From Rhodospirillales bacterium 70-18 (GTDB taxonomy: Bacteria > Pseudomonadota > Alphaproteobacteria > Acetobacterales > Acetobacteraceae): 64,000 bases of DNA. Below, piece by piece: positions 53,563-62,012 of this stretch. The stretch covers positions 62,001 through 126,000 of the forward strand of contig MKWE01000005.1 of NCBI GenBank assembly GCA_001899585.1. Reading direction: 5' to 3'. The stretch's first letter is position 1; each line of letters starts with the position of its first letter. Below the pieces are notes generated by a model. That model had not been told where the DNA came from and made no database searches. It was given only the letters and a program-made list of their open reading frames with translations. Both the position numbers and the translations under genes were made by a program.

Positions 53563-53617
53563 GTCGTATCCCTAACCCGGTCGCGGTTAAGACACCGTTC
53601 CCGCAGATACGACGTAT
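53563..53617. promoter_or_regulatory. CGTAT/ATACG inverted sites upstream of the RHH gene
   Basis: GTCGTATC (53563-53570) pairs with GATACGAC (53606-53613), and the latter is part of the palindrome ATACGACGTAT (53607-53617). Three half-sites thus lie 20-75 bp before the RHH start. The remaining bases of the 229-bp gap down to bolA show nothing else recognised. Confidence 0.4.
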
Positions 53618-53772
53618 TCCGCAGTGCGGTATGGATTAGAGGGGAATATGAGATGAATTCCACCTTTAAAGCGGCCATCCACGCGAACGTGAAGAGCGCG
53701 TTTGCCTGCAATCGACGGAATCCGGACCCAAATTACGGCCATCTGCCGGTTTTTGGCGGTGAAAATGGCCCG

Positions 53773-54069
53773 TTACGCGGCCGATTCCGGCAACGCCGCA
53801 TGCTCCTCCGGCGTGCGCAGGGTCAGCGCCAGGGCGTGCAGGCCGCCGGCGAACTCGCCGTCCAGCAGCGCATGCACGGCGCGCGAGCGGGCCACCCGGG
53901 CCTGCCCGCGGAAGGCGTCGCTGACCAGCAGCACGCTGTAATGCGTCTGCCCGCCCGGCCGCGCGCCCGCATGGCCGGCATGGCGGTGGCTGTCATCGGC
54001 CACGCGCAGCACGGCGGGGGTGAAATGCTGGCGCAGCAGGGCTTCGATACGGTCGGCGCGGGATGTCAT
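53773..54069 (-). CDS. bolA: BolA family protein
   Basis: A 98-aa protein of the BolA fold, which partners monothiol glutaredoxins to bind [2Fe-2S] clusters and can bind DNA. DDSHRHAGHAG holds the conserved His ligands and FRGQARVARSRAVHALL is the BolA helix. ATG 54069 gives a family-length protein. It diverges from the J-domain gene over 80 bp, a typical alphaproteobacterial pair. Confidence 0.93.
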   Translation of the reverse strand: MTSRADRIEALLRQHFTPAVLRVADDSHRHAGHAGARPGGQTHYSVLLVSDAFRGQARVARSRAVHALLDGEFAGGLHALALTLRTPEEHAALPESAA

Positions 54070-54149
54070 GCGGCCAGCATGGCTGGCGAAACCCGGCGTT
54101 GCAAATCCCCTCTTTGCAAACGCGCCGCGACGCCGCACATAGCTGGGTG

Positions 54150-54740
54150 ATGACCCGTCGTTCTCCTCGATCCCGGGCCTACGCGCCCGATCCGGACGCG
54201 CCGGGCCGCCCTTGCGACGTGCCGGGCTGCGGCGCGCCGGGCGAGTACCGCGCGCCCCGCTCCCGCCAAGCGCTGAACGAGTACTGGTGGTTCTGCCTGG
54301 AGCACGTGCGCGCCTACAACGCCTCGTGGGATTTCTACAAAGGCATGTCGCCGGCGCAGATCGAGGCGCAGCTGCGCGCCGACACCTCCTGGCAGCGGCC
54401 GACCTGGCCGCTCGGCCGGCTGGGTGCGGCGCAGCATATCGACGAAGACGCCCTGCGCGACCCGCTGCGCATCCTGGCCGCCGCCCGGATGGGCGAGAAG
54501 CGGCGGCGGGGCAGCGACGCGCCGGCGGAGCTGCGCGAGCCGCTGGCCACGCTGGGCCTGCACTGGCCGCTCTCGATGGAGGAGCTGCGGGCCCGCTACA
54601 AGGAACTGGCCAAGCGCCACCACCCGGACGCCAACAACGGCGACCGCTCCGCCGAGGAGCGGCTGAAGACCATCAACCTGGCCTATGCCGCGCTGCGCGC
54701 GCGGCTGGCCGCCGAGCCGAAACTGGCCGCCGCGGTCTGA
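54150..54740 (+). CDS. J-domain (DnaJ-like) protein
   Basis: A 196-aa protein with a C-terminal J domain: ELAKRHHPDANNGDRS has the HPD motif that stimulates DnaK-type chaperones. The N-terminal part has CDVPGCGAPGEYRAP and WWFCLEHVRAYN, with three Cys and a His that could bind zinc. That arrangement is characteristic of a family found beside bolA and cobS in alphaproteobacteria. Start ATG 54150. Client proteins are unknown. Confidence 0.9.
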   Translation: MTRRSPRSRAYAPDPDAPGRPCDVPGCGAPGEYRAPRSRQALNEYWWFCLEHVRAYNASWDFYKGMSPAQIEAQLRADTSWQRPTWPLGRLGAAQHIDEDALRDPLRILAAARMGEKRRRGSDAPAELREPLATLGLHWPLSMEELRARYKELAKRHHPDANNGDRSAEERLKTINLAYAALRARLAAEPKLAAAV

Positions 54741-54836
54741 CCCGGCGCCCCAGCCCACCGCCTTGCCGCCCCTCCCTAGCCAACCGCCAACGACCGGGCG
54801 TAGACTGTTCCGGAAAAACCACAGGATCGCTGGCCT

Positions 54837-55847
54837 ATGAACCAGGTTGCCGCCGTTTCCGACCGTGCCGTGCCGACATCGTCGATCGACATGCCCGACA
54901 TCACCGTGAATGCTCGCGAGACGTTCGGGGTGGACTCGGACATGCAGGTGCCCGCCTTCTCGGTGCGCACCGAGCATGTGCCCGACATCGACCCGTCCTA
55001 CCGCTTCGACAAGGACACCACGCTGGCCATCCTGGCCGGCTTCGCGTTCAACCGCCGGGTGATGATCCAGGGCTATCACGGCACCGGCAAGTCGACGCAT
55101 ATCGAGCAGGTGGCCGCGCGCCTCAACTGGCCCTGCATCCGCATCAACCTGGACAGCCATATCAGCCGCATCGACCTGATCGGCAAGGATGCCATCGTCC
55201 TGAAGGACGGCAAGCAGATCACCGAGTTCCGCGAGGGCATCCTGCCCTGGGCGCTGCAGCACCCCTGCGCGCTGGTGTTCGACGAGTACGACGCCGGCAG
55301 GCCGGACGTGATGTTCGTGATCCAGCGCGTGCTGGAGGTCGAGGGCAAGCTGACCCTGCTGGACCAGAACAAGGTGATCCGCCCGCATCGCAGCTTCCGG
55401 CTGTTCTCCACCGCCAACACGGTGGGCCTGGGCGACACGACCGGGCTGTACCACGGCACCCAGCAGATCAACCAGGGCCAGATGGACCGCTGGAACATCG
55501 TCGCCACCCTCAACTACCTGCCGCACGGGCAGGAGGTGGAGATCGTGATGGCGAAGATGGGCATCGAGGCCACCGACGCCAAGGAGAAGAAGCGGATCGA
55601 GAGCATGGTCGCCCTCGCCGACCTGACCCGCGCCGGCTTCATCAACGGCGACATCTCCACCGTGATGTCGCCGCGCACGGTGATCACCTGGGCCGAGAAC
55701 ACCCGCATCTTCGGCGACGTGGGCTTCGCCTTCCGCCTGACCTTCCTGAACAAGTGCGACGAGGCCGAGCGGCAGACGGTGGCGGAATACTTCCAGCGCT
55801 GCTTCAACGCCGAGGTCGCCACCGGGAACTTCGCCAAGAAGGGCTGA
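54837..55847 (+). CDS. cobS: Cobaltochelatase subunit CobS
   Basis: A 336-aa AAA+ ATPase. With CobT and CobN it inserts Co(II) into hydrogenobyrinate a,c-diamide in the aerobic cobalamin pathway. Walker A is GYHGTGKST (79-87) and Walker B is [23 protein letters not shown] is sensor 1. It starts 96 bp after the J-domain gene and is followed by cobT after 7 bp. CobN is not in the window. Confidence 0.96.
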   Translation: MNQVAAVSDRAVPTSSIDMPDITVNARETFGVDSDMQVPAFSVRTEHVPDIDPSYRFDKDTTLAILAGFAFNRRVMIQGYHGTGKSTHIEQVAARLNWPCIRINLDSHISRIDLIGKDAIVLKDGKQITEFREGILPWALQHPCALVFDEYDAGRPDVMFVIQRVLEVEGKLTLLDQNKVIRPHRSFRLFSTANTVGLGDTTGLYHGTQQINQGQMDRWNIVATLNYLPHGQEVEIVMAKMGIEATDAKEKKRIESMVALADLTRAGFINGDISTVMSPRTVITWAENTRIFGDVGFAFRLTFLNKCDEAERQTVAEYFQRCFNAEVATGNFAKKG

Positions 55848-55854
55848 ACCTGCG

Positions 55855-57732
55855 ATGAGCGGCAGCAACAAGGACAACACCCGCTCGGAAGAGTTCAAGC
55901 GGGCCACCGCCGGGGTTTTGCGGGCGATCGCGCAGAACAACGAGGTGCAGGTCGCCTTCCAGCCGGGCCCCTCGGGCCTGGCCGGAAAGCGCGCCCGCCT
56001 GCCGCTGCCGACCCGCGCCCTGCCGGCCGCCGAGATGGCCAAGCTGCGCGGCGCGGCCGACAGCCTGGCGCTGCGGATCCGCCATCACGACGACGCCGTG
56101 CATGCCGCCCGCATGCCGGCGCGGCGCGAGGCCAAGGACGTCTACGACGCGCTGGAGCAGGCGCGCGTGGAGGTGGTGGGCGCGCACCACATGTCCGGTG
56201 TCGCCTCCAACCTGCGCGCCCGGCTGAACGAGGAGTGCGAGGCCGAGGGCTATGACCGCATGACCCGCAAGGACCAGCTGCCGATCCAGGCGGCGCTGGC
56301 CCTGCTGGCGCGCGAGCGCATGTCCGGCGAGCCGCCGCCCGCCGCCGCGGCCAAGGTGCTCGACCTGTGGCGCGGCACCATCGGCGACGCGGCGGAAACC
56401 GCGCTCGACGAGATGGCGCGCACCCAGGAGGACCAGACCGCCTTCACTCGCGCCGCCCGCAAGCTGCTGGCCGCGATGGAACTTGCCGAAGCCGAGGCCG
56501 ACGCCGAGCCGGACGAGAGCGAGGACGGCGAGGAAGGCGGCGAGCAGTCCGGCCAGCAGGACAATTCCCAGGACAGCGAGGGCCAGTCGCAGAGCGAGGC
56601 CGACTCCACCCTGGGCGCCCAGCCCGAGGAGATGGAGGGCGAGGCCGCCGACGACCAGTCCGCCGACGACGCCGAGGAGGATGCCGCCGCCGCCGAGGGC
56701 GACGACAAGCCCGGCGGCCCGCAGCCGCGCCGCGACAAGCCGCTGGCCGACAACGAGAACGCCTACAAGCCCTATACCCGCGCCTTCGACGAGGAAATCG
56801 ACGCCGAGGACCTCTGCGACGCCGAGGAACTGGGCCGCCTGCGCCAGCAGCTCGACCAGCAATTGCAGCACCTGCAGGGCGTGGTGGCCAAGCTGGCCAA
56901 CCGGCTGCAGCGCCGGCTGATGGCCCAGCAGACGCGGTCGTGGGATTTCGACCTCGACGAGGGCATCCTCGACGCCGGCCGCCTGGCCCGCGTGGTGATC
57001 AACCCGCTGCTGGCGCTGTCCTACAAGAAGGAGCGCGACACCGAGTTCCGCGACACCGTCGTCACCCTGCTGATCGACAATTCCGGCTCCATGCGCGGCC
57101 GGCCGATCACGGTGGCGGCGATGTGCGGCGACATTCTCTCGCGCACGCTGGAACGCTGCGCGGTGAAGGTGGAGGTGCTGGGCTTCACCACGCGCGCCTG
57201 GAAGGGCGGGCAGAGCCGCGAACGCTGGGTGGCCGAGGGCAAGCCGCGCAACCCGGGCCGGCTGAACGATCTGCGCCACATCATCTACAAGGCGGCCGAC
57301 GCCCCGTGGCGGCGGGCGCGCAAGAACCTCGGCCTGATGCTGCGCGAGGGGCTGCTGAAGGAGAATATCGACGGCGAGGCCCTGATGTGGGCCTATCGCC
57401 GCCTGCTGCACCGGCCCGAGCACCGCCGCATCCTGCTGGTGATCAGCGACGGCGCGCCGGTGGACGACAGCACGCTCTCGGTCAACCCGGGCAACTACCT
57501 GGAAAAGCACCTGCGCGAGACCATCAAGGAGATCGAGAGCCGCAACGCCGTCGAACTGGTGGCGATCGGCATCGGCCACGACGTGACCCGCTACTACCGC
57601 CGCGCCGTCACCATCGTGGACGCCGAGGAGCTTGGCGGCACCATGATGAAGAAGCTGACCGAGCTGTTCGACGAGGACGCCGCCGCCGCCTGGGCCCGCG
57701 CCGCCGCCGAGAAGGCCCCGCTGGTCGCGTGA
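55855..57732 (+). CDS. cobT: Cobaltochelatase subunit CobT
   Basis: A 625-aa partner of CobS. The middle (about 205-305) is a very acidic, low-complexity stretch rich in Glu and Asp. A C-terminal von Willebrand A domain has the metal site [10 protein letters not shown], with the first Asp near residue 408. Length is normal for CobT. Its stop overlaps the GTG of the ureohydrolase gene (GTGA). Confidence 0.96.
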   Translation: MSGSNKDNTRSEEFKRATAGVLRAIAQNNEVQVAFQPGPSGLAGKRARLPLPTRALPAAEMAKLRGAADSLALRIRHHDDAVHAARMPARREAKDVYDALEQARVEVVGAHHMSGVASNLRARLNEECEAEGYDRMTRKDQLPIQAALALLARERMSGEPPPAAAAKVLDLWRGTIGDAAETALDEMARTQEDQTAFTRAARKLLAAMELAEAEADAEPDESEDGEEGGEQSGQQDNSQDSEGQSQSEADSTLGAQPEEMEGEAADDQSADDAEEDAAAAEGDDKPGGPQPRRDKPLADNENAYKPYTRAFDEEIDAEDLCDAEELGRLRQQLDQQLQHLQGVVAKLANRLQRRLMAQQTRSWDFDLDEGILDAGRLARVVINPLLALSYKKERDTEFRDTVVTLLIDNSGSMRGRPITVAAMCGDILSRTLERCAVKVEVLGFTTRAWKGGQSRERWVAEGKPRNPGRLNDLRHIIYKAADAPWRRARKNLGLMLREGLLKENIDGEALMWAYRRLLHRPEHRRILLVISDGAPVDDSTLSVNPGNYLEKHLRETIKEIESRNAVELVAIGIGHDVTRYYRRAVTIVDAEELGGTMMKKLTELFDEDAAAAWARAAAEKAPLVA

Positions 57733-58706
57733 TCAAGCCGATCGCGCATTACCCGGAGCTGGCGGACCCGCAGCTCCGGCCGCGCTATACGGGCATCCCG
57801 ACCTTCTTCCGCCAGCCCTTCGCCCAGGATCTCTCGGCGGTGGATATCGGGGTGATCGGCGTGCCGTTCGATGGCGGCGTCACCAACCGCACCGGCGCCC
57901 GGCATGGCCCGCGCGGGCTGCGCGACCAGTCCTCGCTGATCCGCAAGGTCAACCAGGCGACCGGGGTGGCGCCGTTCGAGCTGGTGCGCGTCGCCGATCT
58001 GGGCGATGCCTGGATCGAGCGGCCCTACGAGCTGGAAGGCGCGCTGGCCGAGATCACCGGCTTCTACGACGTGGTGCATGCCGCCGGCGTGGTGCCGCTC
58101 TCGGCCGGCGGCGACCATTCCGTCTCGCTGCCCATCCTGCGCGCAATCGCCCGCGGCCGCCCGCTCGGCATGGTGCATATCGACGCGCATTGCGACACCG
58201 GCGACGACTACCTGGGCTCGCGCTTCCACCACGGCGCCCCGTTCCGCCGCGCGGTGGAGGAAGGGCTGCTGGACCCGGCGCGGGTGATCCAGATCGGCAT
58301 CCGCGGCAGCCTGAACAGCGCCGACATGTGGCAGTTCAGCCGCGACAGCGGCATGCGCGTGGTGCCCATGGAGGAGCTGGACGACCGCGGCTGGGCCTGG
58401 GCCGCCGAGGAAGCGCGGCGCGTGGTCGGCACCGGCCCCGCCTATCTGTCGTTCGACATCGATTCGCTGGACCCGGCCTTCGCGCCCGGCACCGGCACGC
58501 CCGAGCCGGGCGGCATCAGCGTGCGCGAAGCGCAACGGCTGCTGCGCGCGCTGGCGGGCCCGGATTTCGTCGGCGCCGATGTCGTGGAGGTGTCGCCGCC
58601 CTTCGACCATGCCGGCCTCACCACCATGGCGGGCGTGTCGGTGATGTTCGAGATCCTGTGCCTGCTGGCCCAGGCGAGGGCCGCGCGGGGACGATCCGCA
58701 GGCTGA
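57729..58706 (+). CDS. speB: Agmatinase / ureohydrolase family protein
   Basis: A 325-aa binuclear manganese enzyme that releases urea from a guanidino compound. GGDHSV (near 127), [11 protein letters not shown] (near 150) and [22 protein letters not shown] (near 241) carry all metal-ligand His/Asp residues. It most resembles agmatinases, but guanidinobutyrase or guanidinopropionase is possible. GTG 57729 overlaps the cobT stop and is needed for the family N-terminus; a much longer open frame upstream overlaps cobT and is not real. Confidence 0.88.
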   Translation: MIKPIAHYPELADPQLRPRYTGIPTFFRQPFAQDLSAVDIGVIGVPFDGGVTNRTGARHGPRGLRDQSSLIRKVNQATGVAPFELVRVADLGDAWIERPYELEGALAEITGFYDVVHAAGVVPLSAGGDHSVSLPILRAIARGRPLGMVHIDAHCDTGDDYLGSRFHHGAPFRRAVEEGLLDPARVIQIGIRGSLNSADMWQFSRDSGMRVVPMEELDDRGWAWAAEEARRVVGTGPAYLSFDIDSLDPAFAPGTGTPEPGGISVREAQRLLRALAGPDFVGADVVEVSPPFDHAGLTTMAGVSVMFEILCLLAQARAARGRSAG

Positions 58707-58739
58707 TCGATCCCCCTGCGCGACGGCGTGCGACGGGCG

Positions 58740-58768
58740 TTGACTTTGTCGCCGCCCCGCCCTTTATT
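58740..58768 (+). promoter_or_regulatory. Sigma-70 promoter of the sugar-type ABC operon
   Basis: TTGACT (58740-58745), a 17-bp spacer and TTTATT (58763-58768) precede the binding-protein gene. The leader would be about 57 nt and contains GGGGGGAAT near the start codon. The AT-rich stretch stands out against the GC-rich surroundings. Confidence 0.6.
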
Positions 58769-58831
58769 TCTTAAGGTAACGATAACAGCAAACGCGACCG
58801 GGACAATCGGGCGCCGTTTGGGGGGAATCAT

Positions 58832-60211
58832 ATGAATCACAAGAAGTTCTGGCGCAACCTGCTGACCGCGACGCTGCTCTCCGGCGCGGCGGCCCTGGTT
58901 CATCCGGTGCCCGCCATGGCGGCGGGCAAGAAGATCGTGGTGTGGTGGAACCAGGGGTTCTACCCGGCCGAGGACCAGGCGCTGAAGGACACCGTGGCGG
59001 CCTGGGAAAAGGCCACCGGCAACACCGTCGAACTGACCATCTACAACGGCGCCGACCTGCCGGCGAAGATCGTCTCGGCGATCACCACTGGCGACGTGCC
59101 GGACATCTGCTACGTCGACAACGGCGACTTCCTGCTGCTGCCGCAGAACGTCTGGAACGACAAGATCGTCGACGTGTCGGACGTGGTGGCCACGCAGAAG
59201 GGCGAATACAGCCAGGCGGCGCTGGAATCCGCCAACATGTATGACAACGTGACCCACAAGCGCAGCTTCTTCAGCGTGCCGATGAAGCAGCAGGCGCTGC
59301 ACTACTTCGCCTGGGCGCCGATGCTCGCCAAGATCGGCAAGAAGCCGTCGGACATTCCCACCACCTGGGACGCCTTCTTCAAGTTCTTCGAGGGCGCGCA
59401 GACCGCGCTGCGCAAGAAGGGCATGCGGGTCTACGGCATCGGCAACTCGCTGGCCACCAAGGACTCCGACAGCACCTATCTGTTCAACCAGACCATGCTC
59501 GCCTATGGCGGCGAGATCGTCACCCCGGACGGCAAGCTGCACACCGACGACCCGAAGGTGCGCAAGGCGGCGGTGGATGCGCTCACCTTCCTGACCGCGC
59601 CGTACAAGGCGGGCTTCACCCCGGCCGGCGCGATCAACTGGGGCGACGTGGACAACAACGTGGCCTTCTACTCCAAGCAGATCATCATGACCCCGAACGC
59701 CACGCTGTCGATCCCGGTGGCGCAGAAGGACAAGACCGAGCAGTACATGCACGAGATCCTGACCCTGGCGCCGCCGCTGGGGCCGGATGGCAAGCAGGTG
59801 ACCAGCCTGGTCTCGATCAAGCAGGCGTTCATCCCCAAGGGCGCCAAGGACGTGGCCACCGCCAAGGAATTCCTCACCTATTTCATCCAGCCCGCGCATC
59901 TGGACGCCTATCTGAAGGGCGCGCTGGGCCGCTGGCTGCCGGTGATGCCGAAGATCGTCAAGGATGATCCGTTCTGGACCAACCCGGCCGATCCGCACAT
60001 CCCGGTGGCGACCAAGCAGGAGCTGGTCGGGCCGACCCTGCCCTGGTACCAGTCCTTCAACCCGGCCTATGCCGAGGTCAACGCCGAGCAGGTCTGGGGC
60101 AAGGCCGAGGCCAATGTGATGACCGGCGGCATGACGCCGGCGAAAGCGGTGGACGAGGCGTTCGCGCGCATCAACACCATCTTCGCCAAATATCCCATGC
60201 CGGCCCAATAA
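58832..60211 (+). CDS. ABC transporter extracellular solute-binding protein (sugar type)
   Basis: A 459-aa periplasmic cluster D-I binding protein. Signal peptide 1-30, with cleavage after PAMA. Mature protein starts GKKIVVWWNQGFYPAEDQALKD, and TGDVPDICYVDNGD forms the first cleft strand. Such proteins bind sugars, oligosaccharides, polyols or glycerol phosphates. A strong ribosome site (GGGGGGAAT) precedes the ATG. It heads an operon with two permeases; the ATPase is absent from the window. Confidence 0.88.
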   Translation: MNHKKFWRNLLTATLLSGAAALVHPVPAMAAGKKIVVWWNQGFYPAEDQALKDTVAAWEKATGNTVELTIYNGADLPAKIVSAITTGDVPDICYVDNGDFLLLPQNVWNDKIVDVSDVVATQKGEYSQAALESANMYDNVTHKRSFFSVPMKQQALHYFAWAPMLAKIGKKPSDIPTTWDAFFKFFEGAQTALRKKGMRVYGIGNSLATKDSDSTYLFNQTMLAYGGEIVTPDGKLHTDDPKVRKAAVDALTFLTAPYKAGFTPAGAINWGDVDNNVAFYSKQIIMTPNATLSIPVAQKDKTEQYMHEILTLAPPLGPDGKQVTSLVSIKQAFIPKGAKDVATAKEFLTYFIQPAHLDAYLKGALGRWLPVMPKIVKDDPFWTNPADPHIPVATKQELVGPTLPWYQSFNPAYAEVNAEQVWGKAEANVMTGGMTPAKAVDEAFARINTIFAKYPMPAQ

Positions 60212-60221
60212 GGCTGGCCGG

Positions 60222-61139
60222 GTGACGGCTCAGGATCACGCCGCGCCGGGCGCGTCGCACCAGGTGGTGCGGCGCGTCGTCGCGCGGGGCTGGCGGCAGC
60301 GGCTGTTCGCCGCCGACAGCCTGTGGGCGGCGGCCTTCGTGCTGCCTTATATCGCCGTGTTCCTGGCCTTCGTGGTCTATCCGGTGGTCTACGGGCTCTG
60401 GCTGGGCTCCAGCCCGGCCAGCTACCGCTCGTTGTTCAGCGACCCGATCTACCTGGAAACGCTGTTCAACACGGTGCTGTTCCTGGCGGTGGGGGTGAAC
60501 GTCAAGCTGTTCCTCGCCCTGCTGCTCTCCGGCTTCTTCATGCGGCCGGGATGGCTGATCAAGGGGCTGATGCTGGTGTTCATCCTGCCCTGGGCGGTGC
60601 CGGCGATTCCCACCTTCATCTCCATCCACTGGATGCTGAACGGCCAGTGGGGGCTGATCAACAGCGCCATCTGGAACTGGTTCCAGATGGACGGGCCGCC
60701 CTGGCTGGATACGCCCTCGCTGGCGATGGGCTCGGTGATTGTCGCCTATATCTGGAAGTGGCTGCCGTTCTGGACGGTGATCTTCCTGGCCGGGCGGATG
60801 GCGATCCCGAAGGAATTGTACGAAGCGGCCGAGATGGATGGCGCCACCGGCCTGAAGCGCTTCGCCTACGTCACTTTCCCGATCATGGCGAACCTGTACA
60901 CCGTGTGCACCCTGCTCTCGACCATCTGGACCCTCGGCGACTTCAACAGCGTGCATTTCGTCTCCGGCGGGGGGCCGGCGCTGCAAACGCATGTGCTGGC
61001 GACGCTGGGCATCCGTGATGCGTTCGAACTCGGCAATCCCGGCCTGGGCATGGCCGCGGTGATCTCCGCCCTGCCGCTGCTGATCCCGCTGGTGATCCTG
61101 CTGATGCGCCGGCTGGCCCGCGGCGAGGTGCAGCTGTGA
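60222..61139 (+). CDS. ABC sugar transporter permease (MalF-type)
   Basis: A 305-aa inner-membrane protein with six predicted helices. The EAA loop is AAEMDGATGLKRFAYVTFPI, which contacts the ATPase. GTG 60222 is chosen for length and position, 10 bp after the binding-protein stop. Overlaps the next permease by 4 bp (GTGA). Substrate follows that of the binding protein, unknown. Confidence 0.9.
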   Translation: MTAQDHAAPGASHQVVRRVVARGWRQRLFAADSLWAAAFVLPYIAVFLAFVVYPVVYGLWLGSSPASYRSLFSDPIYLETLFNTVLFLAVGVNVKLFLALLLSGFFMRPGWLIKGLMLVFILPWAVPAIPTFISIHWMLNGQWGLINSAIWNWFQMDGPPWLDTPSLAMGSVIVAYIWKWLPFWTVIFLAGRMAIPKELYEAAEMDGATGLKRFAYVTFPIMANLYTVCTLLSTIWTLGDFNSVHFVSGGGPALQTHVLATLGIRDAFELGNPGLGMAAVISALPLLIPLVILLMRRLARGEVQL

Positions 61140-61996
61140 GCCCGCGCACCCGCGCCCATCTGCGCCGCCGCCTCGGCGATGCCGGCGCGGTGCTGGTGGG
61201 GTTCCTGCTGCTCGTCTGGACGCTGCTGCCGCTCTACGAAATGGTGCTGGTGGCGGTGCAAGAGAAAGAGGACGTCTTCAGCGGCAATATCTGGCCGCCG
61301 CACCCCACGCTCAGCGCCTTCGTCACGGTGTTCAAGGAAAGCTACTGGTACCTGGCGAATTTCTGGCACCAGATGGGCAACAGCCTGTTCATTGGCGCCA
61401 TGGTGGCGGCGGGCACGCTGATGATCGGCTCCACCACCAGCTTCGCCATCTCCCGCCTGCGCATCAAGCTGGGCTGGCTGCTGACCAACGCGGCGCTGCT
61501 GACCTACGTCATCCCGGCCTCGTTCCTGGCCATCCCGTTCTTCGCGATCATGAAACGTTACGGGCTGGCCGACAACGCCTGGTCGGTGATCGCGGTCGAG
61601 GTCACCTTCGCAACCCCCTATGCGATCTTTATCTTCCAGCAGTACAGCACCTCCATCCCGCACGAGCTGGACGAGGCCGCGCGCATCGACGGCGCCTCGC
61701 CCTGGCAGATCTACTCGCGTATCTGGCTGCCGCTGATGGCCCCGGCGCTGGTGGCGGTCGGCACCTACGCGCTGCTGCTGGCCTGGAACGAATACCTCTA
61801 CGCGTTCCTGCTACTGTCGTCGGACCAGACCATCACGGTGCCGGTGGCGCTTGGCAAGTTCCTCAACAGCGACGAATCGCCATGGAACTACCTGATGGCC
61901 GCCAGCATCGTCTATGCGCTGCCGCCGCTGGCGATCTACTACGCGTTCCGCCGCTACATGACGGCCGGGCTGACCATGGGCGGGGTGAAGGGGTAG
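61136..61996 (+). CDS. ABC sugar transporter permease (MalG-type)
   Basis: A 286-aa inner-membrane protein with six predicted helices and an EAA loop DEAARIDGASPWQIYSRIWLP. LAWNEYLYAFLL is typical for MalG-like permeases, and the C-terminus (TAGLTMGGVKG) is also typical. GTG 61136 overlaps the previous stop. It pairs with the gene before it. Convergent with the MscS gene after 16 bp. Confidence 0.92.
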   Translation: MSPRTRAHLRRRLGDAGAVLVGFLLLVWTLLPLYEMVLVAVQEKEDVFSGNIWPPHPTLSAFVTVFKESYWYLANFWHQMGNSLFIGAMVAAGTLMIGSTTSFAISRLRIKLGWLLTNAALLTYVIPASFLAIPFFAIMKRYGLADNAWSVIAVEVTFATPYAIFIFQQYSTSIPHELDEAARIDGASPWQIYSRIWLPLMAPALVAVGTYALLLAWNEYLYAFLLLSSDQTITVPVALGKFLNSDESPWNYLMAASIVYALPPLAIYYAFRRYMTAGLTMGGVKG

Positions 61997-62012
61997 GCCC
62001 GGGCCGCCGGCC

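Noticed and set aside
56367..57728. In-frame extension that would fuse 454 residues to the ureohydrolase
   Set aside because: It overlaps the middle of cobT in another frame and is Arg/Gly-rich; the GTG at 57729 gives a complete ureohydrolase.
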